Assembly (NCBI GenBank): GCA_021780535.1
Contig: JAJXYN010000012.1
Location: 1 to 64,000 of the forward strand
DNA from: a bacterium
GTDB lineage: Bacteria; Patescibacteria; ABY1; JAGPKW01
Length of the DNA stretch: 64,000 nt
Direction of reading: 5' to 3'
Below are positions 58,504 through 64,000 of this stretch, one piece after another. The notes under the pieces are model-generated. The model searched no databases. It saw only the letters and a list, made by a program, of their open reading frames with translations, and was not told the DNA's origin. Made by a program: the position numbers and the translations under genes. Each line of letters opens with the position of its first letter. The first letter of the stretch is position 1.

Positions 58504-59688
58504 ATGAAATTTAGTAAATTTATATTTATATTCCTATTATTACCATTGTTTTTATCTGGTTGTACTCTTGATCAAACGACTAAAGTTGAAGAAGTTAGAA
58601 CATATCCTTCTGGTATATTTAAAACTATTAATAATGGTCAGGTTTGGGATTCAAAATCTTTTGTTGAAAAAACTCAAAATAGAATAGTTAGTATATCTGA
58701 TTCTTTGGTATATGATATTGGATTTTCTCCAATAAATAGTGACATGGTTGTTGCTACTAGAAATAATGGTATTTATTACACTAAAACAAAAGGCGAACAA
58801 TGGAGCCCACTTTTTAACATTGGTAAAGATGTAATGGCATATTCTTTTGATTCTACGAGTCCATCATCTTATTATGTTGGTTATCAAAATAAACTTTATA
58901 AAACTGATGATTATGGTGCAAATTGGAGGATTGTATATACCGATCCTGATTCAACTATTGTATCTGTTAGAGCTGATTATTTAAAACCAACAAATATTTA
59001 TATTTTTTTTGCTGACGGAAGAATATTAAAAACTGAAGACGGTTCTAGTTTTATGGTTATTTACAATTTTGCAAATATTCCACAAGATCCAGCTAAAGTA
59101 AAACATAATTACAGCGTTGATAAAGCTAACCCATTGGGAATAAGAAGTGTTTATTTTTTTAAAAAAAGTACAGATAGTTTTTATGTTGTAACAAATGGTG
59201 GAGATTTATATTTTACTAATAATGGTGGAATTGGATTTACTTTGATAGATTTAATAAATAATAAAATATCCGGAACTGTTAGATTTATAACTTTCTATCC
59301 TGGAGCAATTTCTAGTTTTATTTTAGTAACAGATGATGGTATTTATAAAACTTTTGATGGTGGTGCTAATTTTGAACCTATAAATATACTTACAAGTAGG
59401 AACAAAAATGTTACAGCCTTGGTTATTAGTCCAAAAAATGATAATATTTTTTATTATGCATTAGGAAACTTAATTTATAGAACTTCTAATGGTGGATTGA
59501 CTTGGAATACCATGCCAAGTCCAGTAACTAGAACTATTTCTACATTAAAGATAGATCCAGAGAATCCTAATACTATATACTTAGGGTCTGATATTGATTT
59601 GAGAATGGTTGAAAATGCAAATAATCAAAATCTTTTTTGTGATCTTTTTGGCATATTGTTTCCTCAATTTTGTAAAACAACAAATTAA
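58504..59688 (+). CDS. Surface lipoprotein with beta-propeller (BNR/YCF48-like)
   Basis: 394 residues. Signal peptide with lipobox LFLSGC (Cys at about 20). The mature part is a run of beta-propeller repeats of the type GIYYTKTKGEQWSP, KLYKTDDYGANWR, GIYKTFDGGANFEP and LIYRTSNGGLTWN, characteristic of BNR/Asp-box sialidase-like or YCF48 propellers. No catalytic residues can be assigned. Likely an extracellular binding or assembly scaffold. Next to a D,D-carboxypeptidase. Confidence 0.82.
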   Translation: MKFSKFIFIFLLLPLFLSGCTLDQTTKVEEVRTYPSGIFKTINNGQVWDSKSFVEKTQNRIVSISDSLVYDIGFSPINSDMVVATRNNGIYYTKTKGEQWSPLFNIGKDVMAYSFDSTSPSSYYVGYQNKLYKTDDYGANWRIVYTDPDSTIVSVRADYLKPTNIYIFFADGRILKTEDGSSFMVIYNFANIPQDPAKVKHNYSVDKANPLGIRSVYFFKKSTDSFYVVTNGGDLYFTNNGGIGFTLIDLINNKISGTVRFITFYPGAISSFILVTDDGIYKTFDGGANFEPINILTSRNKNVTALVISPKNDNIFYYALGNLIYRTSNGGLTWNTMPSPVTRTISTLKIDPENPNTIYLGSDIDLRMVENANNQNLFCDLFGILFPQFCKTTN

Positions 59689-59690
59689 TT

Positions 59691-60623
59691 ATGTTAGAAA
59701 ATTTAATTTTATCTGGTATTTTTCTTTTGAATAATAATATTGTTAATGATTTTGTGGAAAAAAATATTAATAATAACTCTTATTTTCATAATAAAAACAT
59801 AATAGAGTTTAAGCAAGATGATCAAAATAAAAAAGATTATTTTTCTTCTACTAAAATAAATAAAAACAGTCTTGGAATGAGTGTTGATTTAAAGTCTGGC
59901 ATTATGTTTGATTATGATACTGGAGAAATTCTTTGGGCTAAAAATGAAAATGAACAAAGATCTATAGCGAGTCTTACTAAAATAATGACCGTTTTAGTTT
60001 TTTTAGAGAATGATTATGATACTTCTAAATATTTGAAAATAGAAAAAAGTGATATTGATTTAGAAATGGAAGGGGCTGCAAAACTTGGCCTTAGAGTTGG
60101 AGATGAAATTAATGTTGAAGATTTGCTTATAGCATCGCTTGTTGGATCAAAGAATGATGCTGTTAATGCTCTTGTTAGATCTACTGGTCTTAGTGATGAA
60201 GAATATGTTAATAAAATGAATGAAAAAGCGAAATTTCTTGGTTTACAAGATACTCATTTTGATAATGTAAATGGCTTGTCTTCTTATAATAAATCTACAG
60301 CAAAAGATTTGGCTAAACTTTTTTATTACGCTTTTTCTAATAAAGATATAAAAAAGATATCAACAATGACAAAATATACTTTTACTAGTAAATCTGGTAA
60401 TGTTTACAATGTTAAAAGCACTGATAAATTATTAAGCACTGATTTATTTAGTATTTTGGCTGGTAAGACTGGATATTTAGATGATGCTCAATATTGTTTC
60501 GCTGTGTTGACTAAAAATAAAAATAAAAGAATTTTAGGTATTTTTCTTGGAAATGAAACAGATGAACAGAGATTCTATAATGCAAAAGTATTGAATTGGT
60601 GGGCATATAACAACTTTAAATAA
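59691..60623 (+). CDS. dacA: D-alanyl-D-alanine carboxypeptidase, S11 family
   Basis: 310 residues. SxxK as RSIASLTKIMTV (Ser-Leu-Thr-Lys), SxN as SLVGSKNDAV (Ser-Lys-Asn), KTG as LAGKTGYLDDAQY. Weak N-terminal signal. It trims peptidoglycan pentapeptides outside the membrane. Starts 2 bp after the lipoprotein stop, so the two are co-transcribed. A 27-bp palindrome follows at 60628. Confidence 0.92.
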   Translation: MLENLILSGIFLLNNNIVNDFVEKNINNNSYFHNKNIIEFKQDDQNKKDYFSSTKINKNSLGMSVDLKSGIMFDYDTGEILWAKNENEQRSIASLTKIMTVLVFLENDYDTSKYLKIEKSDIDLEMEGAAKLGLRVGDEINVEDLLIASLVGSKNDAVNALVRSTGLSDEEYVNKMNEKAKFLGLQDTHFDNVNGLSSYNKSTAKDLAKLFYYAFSNKDIKKISTMTKYTFTSKSGNVYNVKSTDKLLSTDLFSILAGKTGYLDDAQYCFAVLTKNKNKRILGIFLGNETDEQRFYNAKVLNWWAYNNFK

Positions 60624-60627
60624 TCTA

Positions 60628-60654
60628 ATAAATCTAATATTATATTAGATTTAT
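60628..60654. other. Palindrome after dacA
   Basis: ATAAATCTAATA-TTA-TATTAGATTTAT, perfect 12-bp arms, no T run; TATAAT at 60660 begins a likely promoter of the flippase gene. Confidence 0.45.
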
Positions 60655-60672
60655 AAAGTATAATAACTAATT

Positions 60673-62097
60673 ATGTCTGGGAGAGTTATTGCTAAAAATT
60701 CTATATTTCTTTTAATATCTTCCGTTTTTCAAAAACTGGTAGCTTTTGTTTATTTTGTTATTTTAACACATAATCTTCCTGCTGATTCTGTTGGTAAATA
60801 TTCTTTTGCGTTTAGTTTTGCTCTTATTTTTGCTGTGTTCATGGATTTTGGAACTAATGCTCTTTTGATAAGAGAAACTTCTCGTAATGAAAGTTCTATG
60901 AATAAATATACAAACAATATATTTTTCTTAGAATTATTGCTTGGTGTTATTTTCATATCTTTATCTATTTTTGCGGTTAATCTTTTAGGTTATCCTAAAG
61001 TTACTATACAACTTGTTACTATTGCTATATTTAGTGTTTTTGTTGATAATTTAACCACCACTTTTTATGCAGTATTAAGAGGTAAACAACAAATATGGTT
61101 TGAAAGTATTGGATATGCTATATATCAATTAATAGTTTTAACACTTGGATTTTTTATTGTTAAAAATGGATTCCCTTTATATTTTTTAATGGTTCCACCA
61201 CTTGTAGCTTCAATTATTAATTTTATATATGCCTTTATAATTCTTTATAAAAAAACAGATTTTAGATTTAAATTTGATTTTGATTCAGTTTTTATTAAGT
61301 CAATTGTTATGCTTGCTTTGCCTTTTGCGTTGACTGGAATATTTACAAAACTATATAGTTCACTTGATAGTTTGTTTCTTTCTTGGTTTAGTACTGATGA
61401 AAATATAGCCTATTATCAAGCTGCTTTTAAAATTGTTTTTGCTTTGCAATTTATTCCCATAGCAATTGGTTCTGCAACTTATCCAGCATTTTCTAAATAT
61501 TTTAAAGAAAATAAAGAAAGATTAATAAATACGTTTGAAAAATCTTTTGTTATTTTGTCTTCAATAGCGATTCCATTATCTTTTGGTGTTTTTGCTGTTT
61601 CAAAAGATTTTATTGATTTTATATATCCATCATATACGTCATCTATACTTGTTCTCCAAATTTTTTCTGCTTCTTTCTTTTTTATGTTTTTAAATTCACC
61701 GGTTGGATTAGCTCTTTCTGCTTGCGATAGGCAAGGGATAAATACTAGAAATTCTTTTATATCAATGATGACTAATCTAGTATTAAATCTTATTCTTATA
61801 CCAAAATTTGGTATATCTGGGGCTGCCACAGCTTCTGTTATTAGTTTTGTTGTTCTATTTTCAATGAATTTTAAAGAGGCTAGAAATGTTGTTGGTTTTA
61901 AAGTGTCTTATTTATTGAAAAATGTATTAAAAGTTTTAGTTGCTTCTTTGATTATGTTTTTTGTTGTTATATTTTTTAAACAATATATTAATTTTATTTT
62001 TGTAATACCTATTGGCATAATGGTTTATGGTGGTTTGGTATTTTTATTTAAAATTGTAAGTTTGAAAGATATTAAAAAATTGATAAAAAAAGAATAA
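60673..62097 (+). CDS. Polysaccharide flippase (Wzx/MATE-like)
   Basis: 474 residues with about 12-14 hydrophobic segments. N-terminus VIAKNSIFLLISSVFQKLV and the FALTGIFTKLYSSLDSLFLS, FIPIAIGSATYPAFSKYF and GISGAATASVISF regions match the polysaccharide-transport (Wzx/RfbX) branch of the MVF superfamily. It moves lipid-linked glycan units across the membrane. Two glycosyltransferases follow in the same run. Confidence 0.9.
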   Translation: MSGRVIAKNSIFLLISSVFQKLVAFVYFVILTHNLPADSVGKYSFAFSFALIFAVFMDFGTNALLIRETSRNESSMNKYTNNIFFLELLLGVIFISLSIFAVNLLGYPKVTIQLVTIAIFSVFVDNLTTTFYAVLRGKQQIWFESIGYAIYQLIVLTLGFFIVKNGFPLYFLMVPPLVASIINFIYAFIILYKKTDFRFKFDFDSVFIKSIVMLALPFALTGIFTKLYSSLDSLFLSWFSTDENIAYYQAAFKIVFALQFIPIAIGSATYPAFSKYFKENKERLINTFEKSFVILSSIAIPLSFGVFAVSKDFIDFIYPSYTSSILVLQIFSASFFFMFLNSPVGLALSACDRQGINTRNSFISMMTNLVLNLILIPKFGISGAATASVISFVVLFSMNFKEARNVVGFKVSYLLKNVLKVLVASLIMFFVVIFFKQYINFIFVIPIGIMVYGGLVFLFKIVSLKDIKKLIKKE

Positions 62098-62105
62098 ATA
62101 TAATA

Positions 62106-63026
62106 ATGTTAATTGATAAAAATATGAAAATATCAATAATTATTCCAACTTATAACAGAGCTTCTTATATTGATAAGGCTATTTGGAGTATAAAAGATCA
62201 AACTAATTTTGATTTTTCAAATCTTGAAATTGTTATTGTAAATGATGGATCTACTGATAATACTGATGAAATTATTAATAAATGGAAAAACGTTTTTGAT
62301 ATTAATTACATAAAACAAAAAAATACAGGTGTTTGTATAAGTAGAAATGTTGCTATTAAAAATTCAAAATATGATACTGTTTTATTTTTTGATGATGATG
62401 CTATTATGGATAAAAATTGTTTGATAAATGTTTCTATTGTTATGGAAAATGAAAAAGCCATTGTTGGAAAAGTTTTGCCAAAAACTGATAATATATGGAA
62501 ATATTTTTCTGGACATTATAATCAAGGTGATAATGTTTGTGAATCAAATTCTTTTCTTGAAACTATAGCTGCATTTAAAAAAGAAGTTTTTGATAATGTT
62601 GGGTATTTGAATGAAAATATAGATTATGGGTCTGAAGGGGAAGAATATTTTGGTAGATTGAAAAATACATCATACAAATTAATGTATTATCCTAATGTTA
62701 TTATTTATCATGATTATAGTACTGATATATTAAAATTTATAAAAAAACAATATAAATTTGGAGAAAAAATGCTTTATGTTAAAAATATTAGATTAAATTC
62801 TGTTATAGATGTTGTTAAAAATTATAGAAGTATAAAAAGAGGAAAAATGGTTTCAAACGCCGATGTTTTTAAATCAAATTCTTTATTTACTAATATTACT
62901 TTTTTTGAAAAAATATTTTTTATAATTATTTCTAAAATAGGTGTTGCATCACATTTAGTAGGTACTATTGTTGGATTTTATAAATATAGTATGTCCACTT
63001 TAATGAATAAAAATATTAAAAAATAA
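62106..63026 (+). CDS. Family 2 glycosyltransferase
   Basis: 306 residues from 62106; a second ATG at 62124 (MKISIIIPTYNRASYI) is the more family-like start. GT-A fold: IIIPTYNRAS, IVNDGSTDNT, GVCISRNVAIKN, FFDDDAI (DxD-type) and a C-terminal ERYFGR-like block EGEEYFGRL. Transfers a sugar in surface glycan synthesis; donor unknown. Between the flippase and another GT2. Confidence 0.88.
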   Translation: MLIDKNMKISIIIPTYNRASYIDKAIWSIKDQTNFDFSNLEIVIVNDGSTDNTDEIINKWKNVFDINYIKQKNTGVCISRNVAIKNSKYDTVLFFDDDAIMDKNCLINVSIVMENEKAIVGKVLPKTDNIWKYFSGHYNQGDNVCESNSFLETIAAFKKEVFDNVGYLNENIDYGSEGEEYFGRLKNTSYKLMYYPNVIIYHDYSTDILKFIKKQYKFGEKMLYVKNIRLNSVIDVVKNYRSIKRGKMVSNADVFKSNSLFTNITFFEKIFFIIISKIGVASHLVGTIVGFYKYSMSTLMNKNIKK

Positions 63027-63034
63027 AAACTTAA

Positions 63035-63925
63035 ATGATTGATTTATCTATTGTTATTGTTAATTATAATGTTAAAGATTTGGTTGTAAAAAATTTACAG
63101 TCTATTTTTACTTTTACAAAAAATATTTCTTATAAAATTTATTTAGTGGATAATGGTTCTTCTGATGGAAGTGTTGAATATCTTAATGATGTTTTTAAAA
63201 ATGAGATAGAATCTGATTTATTAAAAATATATGATACAAAAAATAATAATGGATTTGCTAAGGGTAATAATATTCCGCTTGCAGATATTGATAGCAAATA
63301 TATTTTATATATAAATCCTGATATGGAGATAAGTGAAAATGTTTTTTATAAACAAATAGATTTTATGAAAAATAATCCACTGGTAAATTTTTCTACTTGT
63401 ATGTTAAAATATCCAGATGGTGAAATCCAACACAATATAAAAGGGTTACCAACTTTTTTGATTAATCTTATTATATTACTTAAATTACATCATTTTTTAA
63501 AATTTGATTTTCTAAAGAAATATTTTTTGTCTGATTTTAATTATTCTAAAACACAAAAAGTTGAACAAATAATGGGAGCTTTTGTTTTTGCCAAAAAAGA
63601 AATTGTTGATATTGTTGGGGTTTGGAGTGAAGATTATTGGCTTTGGTGGGAGGATGTTGATTTGTGTAAAAGAATTAAAAATTTAAATTTTGAAATATTA
63701 TACAATCCGAGTACTTTTGTAATTCATTACGAAGGGAAAAGCTTTTTTCAATTAGCTAGCATTGAAAGACAAAAGAGGTTTAATAATGGTATGCTTATTT
63801 ATTCAAAAAAATATTTTACTTATTATGAATATTTAATTTTGAAAATTTTTTCTTATTTTAGTTTGTTTTTAGCTTGGGTTACTATGATTTTTAAGATTAA
63901 GCCTAGAGGGCAGGGGAAAATATAA
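63035..63925 (+). CDS. Family 2 glycosyltransferase, rhamnosyltransferase-like
   Basis: 296 residues. IVIVNYNVKDLVVKNLQSI, LVDNGSSDGSVEYL, NNNGFAKGNNIPL, YILYINPDMEIS, MGAFVFAKKE and WWEDVDLCKRI are the blocks of the WbbL/RfbF-type GT2 group, followed by one or two hydrophobic segments at the C-terminus (about 262-285). Part of the same surface-glycan cluster. Confidence 0.9.
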   Translation: MIDLSIVIVNYNVKDLVVKNLQSIFTFTKNISYKIYLVDNGSSDGSVEYLNDVFKNEIESDLLKIYDTKNNNGFAKGNNIPLADIDSKYILYINPDMEISENVFYKQIDFMKNNPLVNFSTCMLKYPDGEIQHNIKGLPTFLINLIILLKLHHFLKFDFLKKYFLSDFNYSKTQKVEQIMGAFVFAKKEIVDIVGVWSEDYWLWWEDVDLCKRIKNLNFEILYNPSTFVIHYEGKSFFQLASIERQKRFNNGMLIYSKKYFTYYEYLILKIFSYFSLFLAWVTMIFKIKPRGQGKI

Positions 63926-63950
63926 TCTTGTTTTAATATATAAATCTAAT

Positions 63951-64000
63951 TAATAATGTTTTCTTTTCATAGTGTTCCGCTCGGTTAATTTTTAAATGAG
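63951..64000. repeat. Capped hairpin element, family E (copy 3, cut by window end)
   Basis: TAATAATGTTTTC followed by TTTTCATAGTGTTCCG, GTTAAT and AAATGAG. The left arm end and cap start match copy 1 closely (AATAATGTTTTCTTTTCAT is shared). The right arm is outside the window. Confidence 0.6.

Noticed and set aside
1..64000. CRISPR arrays, insertion sequences, transposases or prophage genes
   Set aside because: No regularly spaced direct repeats and no transposase, integrase or capsid-type proteins were found among the ORFs.

Overview
The window is very AT-rich bacterial DNA (most third positions are A or T) in the standard code: TAA is the usual stop and no internal UGA is needed to read the housekeeping genes. 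The gene set, with peptidoglycan enzymes, FtsEX, SecA/SecG, short or simplified versions of several core proteins, scattered single tRNAs, a gene interruption inside a tRNA, and housekeeping genes without Shine-Dalgarno sites, fits a member of the Candidate Phyla Radiation (Patescibacteria). Peptidoglycan enzymes argue against Mollicutes. This placement is inference; no rRNA is present.

Layout. 1-3.5 kb: cell-wall hydrolases (partial VanY-type peptidase, NlpC/P60-like protein) and small unknown genes. 3.5-9.5 kb: tRNA-Leu, an unassigned structured RNA of about 320 nt with promoter and terminator, an ABC-F ATPase, tRNA-Val, an interrupted tRNA, gltX and two small genes. 9.5-16.4 kb: uvrB, RNase J, an anchored peptide-binding protein, secG and tRNA-Lys, mostly on the minus strand. 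16.6-23.5 kb: unknown pair, RlpA-like protein, ftsE-ftsX, VanZ-like protein, MurG-like transferase, tRNA-Thr, half-size MFS protein, tRNA-Arg. 23.7-36 kb: secA, a 2125-residue alpha-2-macroglobulin-like protein and, convergent to it, a PBP1C-type penicillin-binding protein. 36-45 kb: rplU, recR-ybaB, tRNA-Trp, an unusually GC-rich microgene, dnaB, dnaX, trmD, exonuclease, khpA, rpsP. 45-52 kb: greA and a CIRCE-controlled heat-shock cluster hrcA-grpE-hsp20-dnaK-(unknown)-dnaJ. 52-54.3 kb: infC-rpmI-rplT, tmRNA and smpB on the minus strand. 54.3-64 kb: methyltransferase with a structured leader, tRNA-Pro, argS, holB-like, propeller lipoprotein, D,D-carboxypeptidase, flippase and two glycosyltransferases (surface polysaccharide).

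Genes working together: tmRNA with SmpB (ribosome rescue, adjacent); the HrcA regulon; A2M with PBP1C (periplasmic defence and repair pairing known from Proteobacteria); FtsEX with RlpA and carboxypeptidases (wall remodelling at division); flippase with GT2 enzymes (glycan export).

The most unusual items are (1) a family of intergenic hairpins of about 95 nt with a conserved cap and sequence-divergent but perfectly self-complementary stems at 41.0, 55.6 and 63.95 kb; (2) a tRNA split by about 86 nt in its anticodon loop; (3) the unassigned 320-nt RNA; (4) a division between housekeeping genes lacking Shine-Dalgarno sites and small monocistronic genes with excellent ones; and (5) a GC-rich 45-codon gene with promoter, operator-like repeat, leader hairpin and terminator.
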